NCBI RefSeq assembly: GCF_029813835.1 | Contig: NZ_JARVKV010000011.1 | Location: forward strand, 1 to 64,000 | Length of the DNA stretch: 64,000 nt | Origin: Streptomyces sp. DH37 | GTDB taxonomy: Bacteria; Actinomycetota; Actinomycetes; Streptomycetales; Streptomycetaceae | Direction of reading: 5' to 3' | Part shown: positions 1 through 8,603 of the stretch, piece by piece | How the letters are laid out: each line of letters opens with the position of its first letter | Numbering within the stretch: position 1 is the first letter of the stretch | Made by a program: the position numbers and the translations under genes | Notes under the pieces: model-generated | What the model saw: the letters and a program-made list of their open reading frames with translations, nothing else | Database searches by the model: none | What the model was told of the DNA's origin: nothing

Positions 1-29
1 GCCCGGGCTTCCGCTTCCGAAGCCCGGGC
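1..29. terminator. Intergenic hairpin at the window edge
   Basis: GCCCGGGCTTC (1-11) and GAAGCCCGGGC (19-29) form a perfect 11-bp stem with a 7-base loop. No T-run follows, as is common in Streptomyces terminators. It probably ends a gene lying left of the window, or backs up the hairpin at 44-69. Confidence 0.55.
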
Positions 30-43
30 CCCGCACCACCGTG

Positions 44-69
44 CCGCCGCCCGCCGCGGCGGGCGGCGG
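44..69. terminator. Terminator palindrome of the liv operon
   Basis: A perfect 26-bp palindrome (CCGCCGCCCGCCG followed directly by its complement) starts 20 bases beyond the leftward stop codon of the substrate-binding protein gene. Its position at the 3' end of the operon supports a rho-independent type terminator without a U-tract. Confidence 0.65.
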
Positions 70-88
70 ACGCGTCCTCAGCGCACGC

Positions 89-1363
89 TCACTCCTCGAA
101 GGAGAACGCCTCCGCGTTCTCCGAGGCCGCCGCCTCGCGGTGCACCTTCAGCCCGCCCTTGGTCTTCTCGTCGGGCTTGAGGATGAAGCTCTCCCGCGTC
201 GAGGGCAGCTTCGGGTCGGAGAAGTCGTGCCGGATGCCGAAGCCCCCGTCGTGGTCCTCCATGGACCTCAGCGCCCCGGCCACGCCCTCCCGGGTCAGGT
301 CCTTGTCGTCGCAGGCCTGCTTCAGCGCCGCGCCGAAGGCGGAGGCGGCGCTCCAGCCCGCGGCCACGCCGTTGTCCAGGATGTCGTCGGGGTAGGCCGC
401 GGTGTACTCCCGGGCGAGCCTGGCCGGCTCCGGCTCCTCGGAGCCGATGGGCAGGGTCGAGGCGGCCACGTAGTAGTCCTTCTGCAGGACCGGGCCGGCC
501 TGGGTCTTCAGCAGCTGCGGGGCGAACGCCGAGTTGTTGCCGATGATCGGCACGTTCAGGCCGCCGGCCGCCGCCACGCCGACCAGGGAGGCCGCCTGCC
601 GCGGCCCGGCGCTGATCACGATGGCCTTCACACCGGCCTTCTTGAAGGCCGCGACCTGGGCGGACATGTCCTCGTCGGTCGGCTTGATCTTCTGCTCGAC
701 GAGGGTCAGCCCGGCCTTCCCGGCCGCGTACTGCGAGCCCTCCAGGGCGTTCTCGCCGTAGTCGCCCTCGAAGTAGACGTGGCCGAGCTTGTCGCCCTCG
801 GCGATCTTCCCCTCCTTCAGCAGGAAGTCGATCGCGTTGACCGTCTCCACGTCGTACGTGGCGCCGATGACGCGGATGTACTCGCTGCCCAGCAGGTCGG
901 CGGACCATGCCTGCGGCAGCACCAGCACCTTGTGCTGGCCGTCGATCCGCTCCTTGACCGCGCTGACGAACGGCGAGCCGAGGAACTGCACGAAGCCCAC
1001 CACCTTGGGCTGCAGCTCGGTGTAGGCGGGGATGGCCTTGCCCGCGTCGTAGCCGTGGTCGCGGACGGTCAGCTCCAGCTTCCGCCCGCAGATCCCGCCG
1101 TCCTCGTTGATCCGGTCGACGTAGAGCTGCTGCGCCTGGGTGACGCTCTTGCCGAGGGAGGCGTAGACGCCGGTCATGTCGGTGAGGGCGCCGATCCGGA
1201 TGGTCTTGTCGGTCACGCCCTTGTCGGTCCGCACGCCCTTGGCGTCCGTGCCGCCGGAGTCCTCGCCGCCCGCCTTGGAGCTGCATCCCGTGGCGATGAG
1301 GGCCAGGGCGGCGGCGGCGACCACCGCGGCGGTCCGTGTCGTGCGCATCTTCATGTTCTTCAT
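89..1363 (-). CDS. livK: Branched-chain amino acid ABC transporter, substrate-binding lipoprotein
   Basis: 424-residue extracytoplasmic solute-binding protein of the Leu/Ile/Val-binding family (periplasmic-binding fold I). The N-terminus is basic, then hydrophobic, and ends in a lipobox (LIATGC, Cys at about 27), so it should be a membrane-anchored lipoprotein. The body carries the family pattern: IRIGALTDMTGVYASLG near 57, DRINEDGGICGRKLEL near 83 and repeated VVGFVQFLG-like segments. It is the last gene of the livF-G-H-M-K operon and overlaps livM by ATGA. A binding protein as the final gene is a common arrangement. The ligand cannot be read from sequence; branched-chain amino acids, amides or related compounds are all possible for this family. 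Confidence 0.9.
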   Translation of the reverse strand: MKNMKMRTTRTAAVVAAAALALIATGCSSKAGGEDSGGTDAKGVRTDKGVTDKTIRIGALTDMTGVYASLGKSVTQAQQLYVDRINEDGGICGRKLELTVRDHGYDAGKAIPAYTELQPKVVGFVQFLGSPFVSAVKERIDGQHKVLVLPQAWSADLLGSEYIRVIGATYDVETVNAIDFLLKEGKIAEGDKLGHVYFEGDYGENALEGSQYAAGKAGLTLVEQKIKPTDEDMSAQVAAFKKAGVKAIVISAGPRQAASLVGVAAAGGLNVPIIGNNSAFAPQLLKTQAGPVLQKDYYVAASTLPIGSEEPEPARLAREYTAAYPDDILDNGVAAGWSAASAFGAALKQACDDKDLTREGVAGALRSMEDHDGGFGIRHDFSDPKLPSTRESFILKPDEKTKGGLKVHREAAASENAEAFSFEE

Positions 1364-2508
1364 GCCTCGTCTTTCTGGAGAGGGCCGCGGCGGGCGGCGA
1401 GCCGCACCAGGCCGCCCGGCAGGAACAGCACGATCGCCACGATCGCGGCGCCGTACAGGTAGCGGGACATCTCGCCCGGCGCGACCCCGCCCGTGCCGGG
1501 GGCGGAGACCAGGGGCAGGGCCTCGCTGTAGCGGGTGAGGATCTGGGGCAGCAGGGTGACGAACACGGCCCCGACGACGGCTCCGGAGACCGAGCCGAGA
1601 CCGCCGATGACGATCATGGCCAGGTACTCCAGGGCCAGGACGATGCCGAAGTACTCGGGCACGGTCTGCTGGAAGACCAGCGCCAGCAGCACCCCGGCCA
1701 GGCCCGCGTACATCGAGGACAGGACGAAGACCCCCGCCCGGTAGCGGGCCACCGGCACGCCCATCACCCCGGCCGCGATCCGGTGGTCGCGGATGGCGTT
1801 CATCGCCCGGCCGGGGCGGTCGCGCAGCACGCCGTGCGCGAAGAGGGCGCAGACCGCCAGCAGGACCAGTCCGGCGTACCAGAGCTTCTCCATCGACTGG
1901 AACGGCACGGCGGCGACCACGGTCTCGGTGTCGTCGAAGGTCACGCCGAACAGCGACAGCGGCGGTACGGGACGGCCGTTGTAACCGCCCGTCAGGTCGT
2001 GGGCGTTGAGCAGCACGTGCTGGCCGATGAAGACCAGCGCCAGGGTGGCGATGCCGAGGTACGCGCCCCGCAGCCGCCCGGCGATCGGGCTGAACAGCCC
2101 GCCCGCCGCGCCCGCCAGCGCCACCGCGCCCACCACCGCCAGCCAGCCGGGCAGGCCCAGGCCGGTCAGCTCCCCGTCGCGCTCGCCGGCCAGCACGCAG
2201 TAGCCGTACGCGCCGACGGCGAGGAAGAAGGAGTGGCCGAGGGAGAGCTGGCCGGTGGCGCCGGTCAGCAGGTTCAGGCCGATCGCGCCGACGGCGGCGG
2301 CCATGGCCAGCAGCCCGGCCTGGAGCCAGAAGCGGTCGAGGTAGAAGGGCAGGGCGAGCAGCAGCAGGCCCGCTGCCGCCGCGTACACGGCGGGGCGGCG
2401 CGGCGGCCGTACGCGGGCGCGGCGGCGGACGTGCCCGGCCGGAGCGGGACGGGCGTCCCGGGCGGCGGCCCCGGGGGCCGCGGTCTCGGAGACGGTGGGC
2501 TCAGACAC
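1360..2508 (-). CDS. livM: Branched-chain amino acid ABC transporter permease (LivM type)
   Basis: 382-residue integral membrane protein of the LivM permease family. A variable, Ala/Pro/Arg-rich cytoplasmic N-terminus of about 40 residues precedes roughly nine hydrophobic segments. Family landmarks are IGLNLLTGATGQLSLGHSFF near 100 and GLGSVSGAVVGAVFVTLLPQ near 300, the latter being the coupling region that contacts the ATPases. It overlaps livH by 8 bases at its start and livK by ATGA at its end, which points to translational coupling and equal stoichiometry with LivH. The extended N-terminus is Streptomyces-like and not informative on function. Confidence 0.92.
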   Translation of the reverse strand: MSEPTVSETAAPGAAARDARPAPAGHVRRRARVRPPRRPAVYAAAAGLLLLALPFYLDRFWLQAGLLAMAAAVGAIGLNLLTGATGQLSLGHSFFLAVGAYGYCVLAGERDGELTGLGLPGWLAVVGAVALAGAAGGLFSPIAGRLRGAYLGIATLALVFIGQHVLLNAHDLTGGYNGRPVPPLSLFGVTFDDTETVVAAVPFQSMEKLWYAGLVLLAVCALFAHGVLRDRPGRAMNAIRDHRIAAGVMGVPVARYRAGVFVLSSMYAGLAGVLLALVFQQTVPEYFGIVLALEYLAMIVIGGLGSVSGAVVGAVFVTLLPQILTRYSEALPLVSAPGTGGVAPGEMSRYLYGAAIVAIVLFLPGGLVRLAARRGPLQKDEA

Positions 2509-3391
2509 GGGACAGCTCCCTCGTTCCGAACAGGCCCGCCGGGCGCACCAGCAGGACCAGGAGCATCACCAGGTAGGGCGCCAGGTCGCCGATGCCCCGG
2601 CCCAGGAAGGTCAGGTCGCTCTGGTAGCCGGCGGCCATGGACTGGGTGACGCCGATGACCAGCCCGCCGACCAGGGCGCCGGTGGTGGAGTCCAGCCCGC
2701 CCAGGATCGCGGCGGGAAAGGCCTTGAGCGCCACCAGCGAGGTGCCGCGCTCCAGGCCGGGGGTGGGGAAGACGGTCAGGAACAGGGCGGCGACCGTGGC
2801 CAGTCCGCCCGCCACCGCCCAGGCCGAGGACGACACCCGGCCCAGCCGGATGCCCATCAGCGCCGCGGTCTCGGGGTGCTCGGCCACCGCGCGCATCGCC
2901 ACGCCCCAGGAGGTGAAGCGGAAGGCGAGCAGGAAGGCGCCGATGATCAGGGCCGCGGTGACGAACGCGGCCACCCGGGTCTGCGGGATGCTGACCGACC
3001 CCAGGGTGAGCACCTCGTCGCCCCACGGGTCCCCCATGGGGTAGACGCGGGCGCCGATCTGCCGGGTCAGCTCGGTGACCAGCACGATGTCGACGCCGAT
3101 GGTGACGATGGCCAGCACGCTGTGGTCGTGGCCGCGGTAGCGGCGGATCACCAGGAACTCGACCAGCGCGCCCACCGCCGCCGCGCCCGCGACGCCCACC
3201 AGGAGGGCCGCCCAGAAGCCGATGTCGTCCCTGAGGACGGCGGTCAGGTAGCCGCCGGCCAGCAGCAGGGAGGCGTGGGCGAAGTTCACCACCTCGGTGG
3301 CCTTGAAGATGATCACGAAGCCGAGGGCGATCAGCGCGTAGACCGAGCCGATGGACAGCCCGCTCAGCAGCAGTTCGAGGAAGGTCGTCAT
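2501..3391 (-). CDS. livH: Branched-chain amino acid ABC transporter permease (LivH type)
   Basis: 296-residue permease of the LivH family, partner of LivM in the transmembrane channel. It begins MTTFLELLLSGLSIGSVYAL, the classic LivH start (LxxGLxxGxxYALxALG), followed by ATEVVNFAHASLLLAGGYL and AAILGGLDSTTGALVGGLVIG, the conserved coupling loop. The reading frame stays open for 91 more codons upstream, but these lie inside livG and are low-complexity shadow. The ATG at 3391 overlaps the livG stop as ATGA and matches the family start, so it was chosen. Confidence 0.92.
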   Translation of the reverse strand: MTTFLELLLSGLSIGSVYALIALGFVIIFKATEVVNFAHASLLLAGGYLTAVLRDDIGFWAALLVGVAGAAAVGALVEFLVIRRYRGHDHSVLAIVTIGVDIVLVTELTRQIGARVYPMGDPWGDEVLTLGSVSIPQTRVAAFVTAALIIGAFLLAFRFTSWGVAMRAVAEHPETAALMGIRLGRVSSSAWAVAGGLATVAALFLTVFPTPGLERGTSLVALKAFPAAILGGLDSTTGALVGGLVIGVTQSMAAGYQSDLTFLGRGIGDLAPYLVMLLVLLVRPAGLFGTRELSRV

Positions 3392-4209
3392 GCGCTCGCC
3401 GCCTCCTGTCCCAGGTAGGCGCGGACGACCGCCGGGTCGCGCTGGACCTCGTCCGGTGTCCCGTCGGCGATCCTGCGGCCGAAGTCGAGCACGGTCACCG
3501 CGTCGGCGAGCCGCATCACCATTCCCATGTCGTGCTCCACCAGGACGATCGAGATGCCGAGCCCCTCGCGCACGCCCGCGATGAGCGACGCGGTGCGGCG
3601 GCGTTCGTCGGCGGTCATGCCGGCCACGGGCTCGTCGAGCAGCAGCAGCCGGGGCTCCATGCACAGCGCGCGGCCCAGTTCCACGAGCTTCTGCAGCCCG
3701 TAGGGGAGCGAGCCGGCCGGCTGCGCCAGGTACTTCTCCAGCCCTGTGAACTCGGCGATCTCCCGCACCCGTTCGCGGTGCCGGGCCGCCTCGCGCGCGG
3801 CGCGCGGCAGCCGGAGGCCGGCGGCCGGGAAGCCGGTGCGGGTCAGCCGGTGGCGGCCGAGCATCAGGCTGTCGGCGACCGTGGTGTACGGGGAGAGCGC
3901 GATGTTCTGGAAGGTGCGGGCCACGCCGAGGGAGGCGATCGCGTGCGGCGGCAGCCCGGTCAGCTCGTCGTCGCCGAAGCGGACGCTGCCGGAGGTCGCG
4001 CGGTAGACGCCGGAGAGCACGTTGAAGGTGGTGGACTTCCCCGCGCCGTTGGGGCCGATGACCGCGTGGACGCTGCCCGGCTCGACGGTGAAGGAGACGC
4101 CGTCCAGCGCGGTGAGTCCGGCGAAGCGCACGGTGAGGTCGCGCACCCGCAGCGCGGGCACGTCCGGGGCCGCGGGGGCGGGCGCGTTCCGGGCCGTCAC
4201 GCCGACCAC
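3388..4209 (-). CDS. livG: Branched-chain amino acid ABC transporter ATPase (LivG type)
   Basis: 273-residue nucleotide-binding protein. The Walker A motif GPNGAGKST sits at about residues 52-60. The LivG-type signature SLPYGLQKLVELGRAL replaces the usual LSGGQ, and Walker B is LLLLDEPVAGM. The C-terminal LivG extension ending in a VxRxYLG motif is present. The family hydrolyses ATP to drive import through LivHM. Its start overlaps the livF stop by 13 bases, and its stop overlaps the livH start by four, so the operon is tightly coupled. Confidence 0.93.
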   Translation of the reverse strand: MVGVTARNAPAPAAPDVPALRVRDLTVRFAGLTALDGVSFTVEPGSVHAVIGPNGAGKSTTFNVLSGVYRATSGSVRFGDDELTGLPPHAIASLGVARTFQNIALSPYTTVADSLMLGRHRLTRTGFPAAGLRLPRAAREAARHRERVREIAEFTGLEKYLAQPAGSLPYGLQKLVELGRALCMEPRLLLLDEPVAGMTADERRRTASLIAGVREGLGISIVLVEHDMGMVMRLADAVTVLDFGRRIADGTPDEVQRDPAVVRAYLGQEAASA

Positions 4210-5033
4210 CTGCGCAGGGTCGCGGCGGGGCGCACGGCCTCGCCGGCCGGGCCGCCGACGCCGGCGCCCTCCGGGGCGCCGGGGTGGTCGGGGTCGTCGG
4301 TGATGCCCAGGTAGCGGCGGCGCACCTCGTCGGAGGCGGCGAGTTCGTCCGCGTCCCCGGCCAGGACCACCTCGCCGACCTCCAGGACGACCGCCGCGGA
4401 GGCCAGCCGCAGCGCGATGGCCGCGTTCTGCTCGACCAGCAGCACCGAGGTGCCCTGGGCGTTGATCTCCCGCACGGTCTCGGCGATCCGGTCGGCCATC
4501 AGGGGGGCCAGGCCGAGCGAGGGCTCGTCCAGGAGCAGCAGCTTCGGACGTGCCATCAGCGCGCGGCCCATGGCGAGCATCTGCTGCTCGCCGCCGGAGA
4601 GCAGTCCGGCCCGCTGGTGCGCCCGCTGCGCCAGCACCGGGAACAGCTCGTGGACCCGCGCCTGGGCCCCGGCGGCCGCGCGGCGGCCCCCGGGCGAGCC
4701 CAGGGCGCCGGCGCGGAGGTTGTCGGCCACGGTCATCCGGGCGAACACCTGCCGCCCCTCGGGCACCTGCACCACTCCCGCGGCCACCACCTGGGCGGGG
4801 GTGAGGCCGTCCAGCCGCCGCCCGGCGAAGGAGATCGTGCCGGAGCCGATCGTCCCGCCGTGGAAGCGCAGGGTACGCGAGACGGCCCGCAGCAGGGTGG
4901 TCTTGCCGGCGCCGTTGCCGCCGAGGACGGCGACCACCGCGCCCTCGGGTACATCAACGGAGACCGAGTTCAGGGCCCGTACCGGGCCGTAGCCCACGGA
5001 CACCCCCCGGACCTCCAGCGAAGCGGCCGTCAT
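4197..5033 (-). CDS. livF: Branched-chain amino acid ABC transporter ATPase (LivF type)
   Basis: 278-residue second ATPase of the transporter and first gene of the operon. Walker A is GGNGAGKTT, the signature is LSGGEQQMLAMGRAL and Walker B is LLLLDEPSLGLAP, the last being typical of LivF. A longer frame begins at 5093, but the ATG at 5033 has a good ribosome binding site (GGAGGG, 3-4 bases upstream) and gives the family N-terminus (MTAASLEVRGVSVGYG), so it was preferred. The C-terminus carries about 30 extra Pro/Gly/Asp-rich residues beyond the usual VxxxYLG end, and these overlap livG. Confidence 0.92.
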   Translation of the reverse strand: MTAASLEVRGVSVGYGPVRALNSVSVDVPEGAVVAVLGGNGAGKTTLLRAVSRTLRFHGGTIGSGTISFAGRRLDGLTPAQVVAAGVVQVPEGRQVFARMTVADNLRAGALGSPGGRRAAAGAQARVHELFPVLAQRAHQRAGLLSGGEQQMLAMGRALMARPKLLLLDEPSLGLAPLMADRIAETVREINAQGTSVLLVEQNAAIALRLASAAVVLEVGEVVLAGDADELAASDEVRRRYLGITDDPDHPGAPEGAGVGGPAGEAVRPAATLRRWSA

Positions 5034-5211
5034 CGGCCCTCCTCTTCTTCCGTCCTGCCCCCCGGTGGGCTCCACCGGGATCACGGCGCTCACCCCAGCA
5101 CCGGCCGTGGCGGCCGTCCACGGCCGCCGGCCGAATCGCTGCCCGTGACCAGAGGTGCGGGGGCCGGGCTGTGCACGGGCACAGCGGATCCGCCGCCTCC
5201 GGCCGGGGCCG

Positions 5212-5227
5212 GTAACGGGGGTGTTAC
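5212..5227. promoter_or_regulatory. Inverted repeat upstream of the liv operon
   Basis: GTAAC-N6-GTTAC lies in the 228-base region between the livF start and the hairpin that follows glycerate kinase. It is a candidate operator for the liv operon. I see no convincing -35/-10 pair to anchor it. Confidence 0.25.
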
Positions 5228-5261
5228 GGGAGGGTTCGGGAGGGTCGTCCCGCCGGGTACG

Positions 5262-5300
5262 CCGGAGGCCCGGACCGCGCCGTGCGGTCCGGGCCTCCGG
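5262..5300. terminator. Strong hairpin terminator after glycerate kinase
   Basis: CCGGAGGCCCGGACCGC (5262-5278) pairs perfectly with GCGGTCCGGGCCTCCGG (5284-5300), a 17-bp stem with a 5-base loop. It begins 6 bases beyond the stop of the leftward glycerate kinase gene and separates that gene from livF. Confidence 0.75.
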
Positions 5301-5306
5301 GGCCGG

Positions 5307-6455
5307 TCAGAGGTGTTCGGCCGCCAGCCGCTCGGCCGCCCGCTCCAGCAGCGGCCCGGCCTGCGCCATGCAGACGGCCGGGTCCGGTTCGAGGTCGGTG
5401 AGCGCGTACGCCGCCTCGATCCCCGCGGCCCGCAGCTCGTCCTCGCCGATGGCCAGGCGCCCGCACACCGCGACCACGGGCCGGCCCGCCCGGCGGGCGG
5501 CGGCGGCCACCCCGGCGGGGGCCTTGCCGCGCAGGGTCTGGGCGTCCAGCGAGCCCTCTCCGGTGATCACCAGGCCGGCGCGCTCCAGGGCGCCGGCGAA
5601 GCCCAGCACCTCCAGCAGCACCTCGATGCCGGGCCGGAAGGAGGCGTCCAGCGCGGCCAGGGCTGCGTAGCCGACGCCGCCGGCCGCGCCCGCGCCGGGC
5701 CGCTCGGCCAGGAGCGCGGCGCGCGGGCCGAGGGCCGGCTCCAGGGCGCGGACGTAGTGGGCCAGGGCGGCGTCCAGGGCGGCGACGTCCGCCGCGTCGG
5801 CGCCCTTCTGGGGCCCGTAGACGGCCGCGGCGCCCTGGGGGCCGGTGAGCGGGTTGTCGACGTCGCTCGCCAGGACGATCCCGACGTCCCCCAGCCGCGG
5901 GTCCAGCCCCGACAGGTCCGCCGTCGCCAGGTCGCGCAGCGGGCCGCCGCCCGGCTGGAGGGGCCTGCCGCCCGCGTCGAGGAAGCGGGCGCCGAGCGCG
6001 GTGAGCATGCCCGCGCCGCCGTCGGTGGTGGCCGAGCCGCCGACGCCGAGGACGATGGTGCGCGCGCCCGCGTCCAGCGCCGCGAGCAGCAGCTCGCCGG
6101 TGCCGTAGGTGGTGGCCGACAGCGGGGCGAGGACGCCCTCCGGCATCTTCTGCAGGCCGGACGCCTGGGCCATCTCCAGCACGGCGGTGTCGCCGCGCAG
6201 TGCGTAGGAGGCGGTGACCGCCTTGCCCAGCGGCCCGGTGACCGCCGTCTGGCGGAGGGCGAAGCCGGCGGCGACCGCCGCGTCGACGGTGCCGTCGCCG
6301 CCGTCCGCCACGGGCAGCGCCTCGACCGCGACGCCGGGGCGGGCCCGGCGGATCCCGGCCGCGACGTGCTCGGCGACCCGGGCCGCGGTGAGCGAGCCCT
6401 TGAACTTGTCCGCGGCGATCAGCACGCGGCCTGTCTCGATGTGTGTGTGGTCCAC
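5307..6455 (-). CDS. glxK: Glycerate kinase
   Basis: 382-residue enzyme of the GlxK/GarK glycerate kinase family (phosphorylates D-glycerate, the end of the glyoxylate/tartronate-semialdehyde route and of glucarate breakdown). Family marks are VLIAADKFKGSLTAARVAEH near the start, ALPVADGGDGTVDA near 45, GVGGSATTDGGAGML near 135-150 and VITGEGSLDAQTLRGKAP near 290. Length is normal. The chosen GTG start (6455) has AGAGAG upstream; a second GTG ten codons later is also possible. A TAGGGT hexamer at 6503-6498 is a likely -10. It fits the glyoxylate metabolism encoded near 44-51 kb but is not linked to it here. Confidence 0.9.
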   Translation of the reverse strand: MDHTHIETGRVLIAADKFKGSLTAARVAEHVAAGIRRARPGVAVEALPVADGGDGTVDAAVAAGFALRQTAVTGPLGKAVTASYALRGDTAVLEMAQASGLQKMPEGVLAPLSATTYGTGELLLAALDAGARTIVLGVGGSATTDGGAGMLTALGARFLDAGGRPLQPGGGPLRDLATADLSGLDPRLGDVGIVLASDVDNPLTGPQGAAAVYGPQKGADAADVAALDAALAHYVRALEPALGPRAALLAERPGAGAAGGVGYAALAALDASFRPGIEVLLEVLGFAGALERAGLVITGEGSLDAQTLRGKAPAGVAAAARRAGRPVVAVCGRLAIGEDELRAAGIEAAYALTDLEPDPAVCMAQAGPLLERAAERLAAEHL

Positions 6456-6497
6456 GAGGTCTCTCTTGTGTCTCGAACAGGCTGTCGCGCCGTCTAG

Positions 6498-6503
6498 ACC
6501 CTA
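6498..6503 (-). promoter_or_regulatory. Predicted -10 element for glycerate kinase
   Basis: On the minus strand this reads TAGGGT, matching the Streptomyces TAGRNT -10 type. It would give a leader of about 35 bases with AGAGAG before the GTG. The -35 is weak. Confidence 0.4.
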
Positions 6504-6591
6504 CCGATGACGGGCAGGTGGGACCACGGCGCGCGGTCGGACGCCCCCGTCCGTACGGCGCGCCCCTGTAACGAACCATGAAGAACCATTC

Positions 6592-6605
6592 CATAGTTGG
6601 GCGAT
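6592..6605 (+). promoter_or_regulatory. Predicted -10 element for the BCCT transporter
   Basis: CATAGT (6592-6597), or the overlapping TAGTTG, lies 6-8 bases before the ATG at 6606, as expected for a leaderless transcript. A direct repeat GAACCAT...GAACCAT occurs just upstream (6573-6589). No ribosome binding site is visible. Confidence 0.35.
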
Positions 6606-8330
6606 ATGAGCACCGATGTGAGTAAGCCGTCCCAGCCGTCCGAGCCGGAGGCGGTCCGCAGGGATCCCCCTCCGGACACCACGATGATCGTCATCGGGGT
6701 GGTGGCGGTGCTGGCCGTGGTCGCGTGGGCGGCCATCGGCACGGACCACTTCTCCTCCGTCTCCTCCACCGCGCTGGACTGGGTGCTGAGCAACTTCGGC
6801 TGGCTGTTCACGCTGGCCGCCGACCTCTTCCTGGTGCTGTGCGCGGTCATCGCGGTCAGCCGCTTCGGCCGGATCAGGCTCGGGAGGGACACCGACGAGC
6901 CGGAGTTCAACAACCTGGCGTGGATCGCGATGATGTTCAGCGCCGGCATGGGCATCGGCCTGATGTTCTACGGCGTGGGCGAGCCGCTGACGTACTACGT
7001 GGACCCGCCGCCCTTCGGTGACGTCCAGGGCGGCAGCGGCACGGCCGAGCGCGTCGCGCTGGAGTACTCCTTCTTCCACTGGACGCTGCACCCCTGGGCG
7101 ATCTACGGCGTGGCCGGCCTCGCCCTGGCGTACGTCACCTTCCGCAAGGGCCGCGGCAACCGCATCAGCTCCGTCTTCGTCCCGCTCCTCGGCGAGCGCC
7201 GCGTGAACGGCTGGCCGGGCCGGGTCATCGACCTGCTGGCCGTCTTCGCCACGGTGTTCGGCACGGCCACCAGCCTGGGGCTGGGCGCCCTCCAGGTGGC
7301 CAAGGGCCTGAACCTGACGGCCGGGTGGGAGGCCACCCGGGAGCTGGAGCTGCTCATCATCCTGGTGCTGTCGGCCGCGTTCGTGATCTCCGCCTTCACC
7401 GGGCTGCACCGGGGCATCAAATGGCTCAGCAGCATGAACGTGGTGCTCGCCGCGCTGCTGATGCTCTTCGTCTTCCTGCTCGGCCCGACCGTGTTCATCC
7501 TCGACGCCATCCCGGCCGGGGTCGGCGCCTACCTCCAGGACCTCGTGGTGCTCTCCTCCCGGACCGGCGCGTTCGGCAGCAAGGAGTGGCTGGGCACCTG
7601 GACGATCTTCTACTGGGCGTGGTGGCTGTCGTGGGCGCCGTTCGTGGGCACCTTCATCGCCCGCATCTCCCGCGGCCGCACCATCCGCGAGTTCCTGACC
7701 GGCGTCCTGCTGGTGCCCAGCGGGGCGACGGTCGTCTGGTTCTGCGTGATGGGCGGCAGCGCCATGCGGCTGGACGCCACCGGCGGTGCGGACCTGGCCG
7801 GAAGGCTGGAGGAGGGCGTGGAGGCGTCGCTGTTCGGCCTGCTGGAAGCCCTGCCGCTGGGCACCGTCACCTCGGTGATCGCGATGGTCCTGGTGATGAC
7901 CTACTTCGTCACCAGCGCCGACTCCGCCTCCCTGGTGATGGGCTCGCTGACCTCCGGCGGCTCGCTCCACCCGCGCGAGTGGCTGGTGGTCACCTGGGGC
8001 GTGCTGATGGCGTCGGTGGCCGCCGTCCTGCTGCTGGCGGGCGGCCTGGAAGGCCTCAAGACGGGGACGATCCTGGTGGCGCTGCCCTTCGTCCTGGTGA
8101 TGCTGACGCTGTGCTGGTCGCTGGTGAAGGAGCTGCGCGAGGACCCGGGCGCCGGCCCGCCCCGCCACCAGCCGCTGCACGGGGCGCGCGACGCCATCCG
8201 GGCGATGGTCGGCGAGGCGATCAGCGAGCAGCAGGGCACCCGCCGCCACCCGCGGCTGCGGCGGGCGGCGGAGTCGGCCTCGCGGGACGCGGGGGGCTCG
8301 GAGGGCTCGGGAGGCTCGGGAACCTCCTGA
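6606..8330 (+). CDS. BCCT family betaine/choline/carnitine transporter
   Basis: 574-residue member of the betaine-choline-carnitine transporter family with twelve predicted membrane segments. It shows AGMGIGLMFYGVGEPLTYY near 115, the BCCT signature YWAWWLSWAPFVGTFIARIS near 340 and the following RGRTIREFLTGVLLVPS. The tail is acidic and Ser/Gly-rich. The family imports quaternary ammonium compatible solutes with Na+ or H+, often under osmotic control. Substrate is not decidable; the Trp-rich signature is intact. A TTG three codons earlier is an alternative start, but the ATG is well placed for leaderless expression. It is divergent from glycerate kinase. Confidence 0.9.
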   Translation: MSTDVSKPSQPSEPEAVRRDPPPDTTMIVIGVVAVLAVVAWAAIGTDHFSSVSSTALDWVLSNFGWLFTLAADLFLVLCAVIAVSRFGRIRLGRDTDEPEFNNLAWIAMMFSAGMGIGLMFYGVGEPLTYYVDPPPFGDVQGGSGTAERVALEYSFFHWTLHPWAIYGVAGLALAYVTFRKGRGNRISSVFVPLLGERRVNGWPGRVIDLLAVFATVFGTATSLGLGALQVAKGLNLTAGWEATRELELLIILVLSAAFVISAFTGLHRGIKWLSSMNVVLAALLMLFVFLLGPTVFILDAIPAGVGAYLQDLVVLSSRTGAFGSKEWLGTWTIFYWAWWLSWAPFVGTFIARISRGRTIREFLTGVLLVPSGATVVWFCVMGGSAMRLDATGGADLAGRLEEGVEASLFGLLEALPLGTVTSVIAMVLVMTYFVTSADSASLVMGSLTSGGSLHPREWLVVTWGVLMASVAAVLLLAGGLEGLKTGTILVALPFVLVMLTLCWSLVKELREDPGAGPPRHQPLHGARDAIRAMVGEAISEQQGTRRHPRLRRAAESASRDAGGSEGSGGSGTS

Positions 8331-8352
8331 ACGTCTCCGCGCGGAGGCCGGA

Positions 8353-8398
8353 CGGCGGCTCCGCACCCGGGACTCCGGTCCGGGGTGCGGAGCCGCCG
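8353..8398. terminator. Bidirectional terminator hairpin
   Basis: CGGCGGCTCCGCACCC (8353-8368) pairs perfectly with GGGTGCGGAGCCGCCG (8383-8398), a 16-bp stem. It lies between the convergent BCCT transporter and VapB genes and can serve both. Confidence 0.75.
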
Positions 8399-8402
8399 CC
8401 GT

Positions 8403-8603
8403 TCAGCCCTCCTCGATCCTGGGCTTGCCGTCGATCTCCCGCAGCCGGGTGTCCACTCCCCCCGTGCGCGTCTCCGTGCGGTGACCGCGTGCGACGTAGT
8501 CGCGCACGACCGCCTCGATCGCGTCGCGGGGGTTGCCGATCCCGCTCAACACCATGACCTCGACGACCAGTTCGGTGTCGAGTGCGATCTCCGTCTTCGC
8601 CAT
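8403..8603 (-). CDS. Orphan VapB-family antitoxin-like protein
   Basis: 66-residue protein resembling type II antitoxins of the VapB family as annotated in Streptomyces: an N-terminal beta strand (MAKTEIALD), a helix-turn-helix-like stretch with LVVEVMVLSGIGNPRDAIEAVV, and a charged tail. No VapC/PIN toxin is next to it; it is divergent from a HTH gene and a Clp-N gene. TAGGGT on the minus strand (8615-8610) sits 6 bases before the ATG, so its mRNA may be leaderless. The protein may act purely as a DNA-binding partner of the divergent HTH protein rather than as an antitoxin. Confidence 0.65.
   Translation of the reverse strand: MAKTEIALDTELVVEVMVLSGIGNPRDAIEAVVRDYVARGHRTETRTGGVDTRLREIDGKPRIEEG

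Noticed and set aside
4284-6497. A 737-codon plus-strand frame across livF and glycerate kinase
   Set aside because: Low-complexity antisense shadow; both minus-strand genes have intact motifs.
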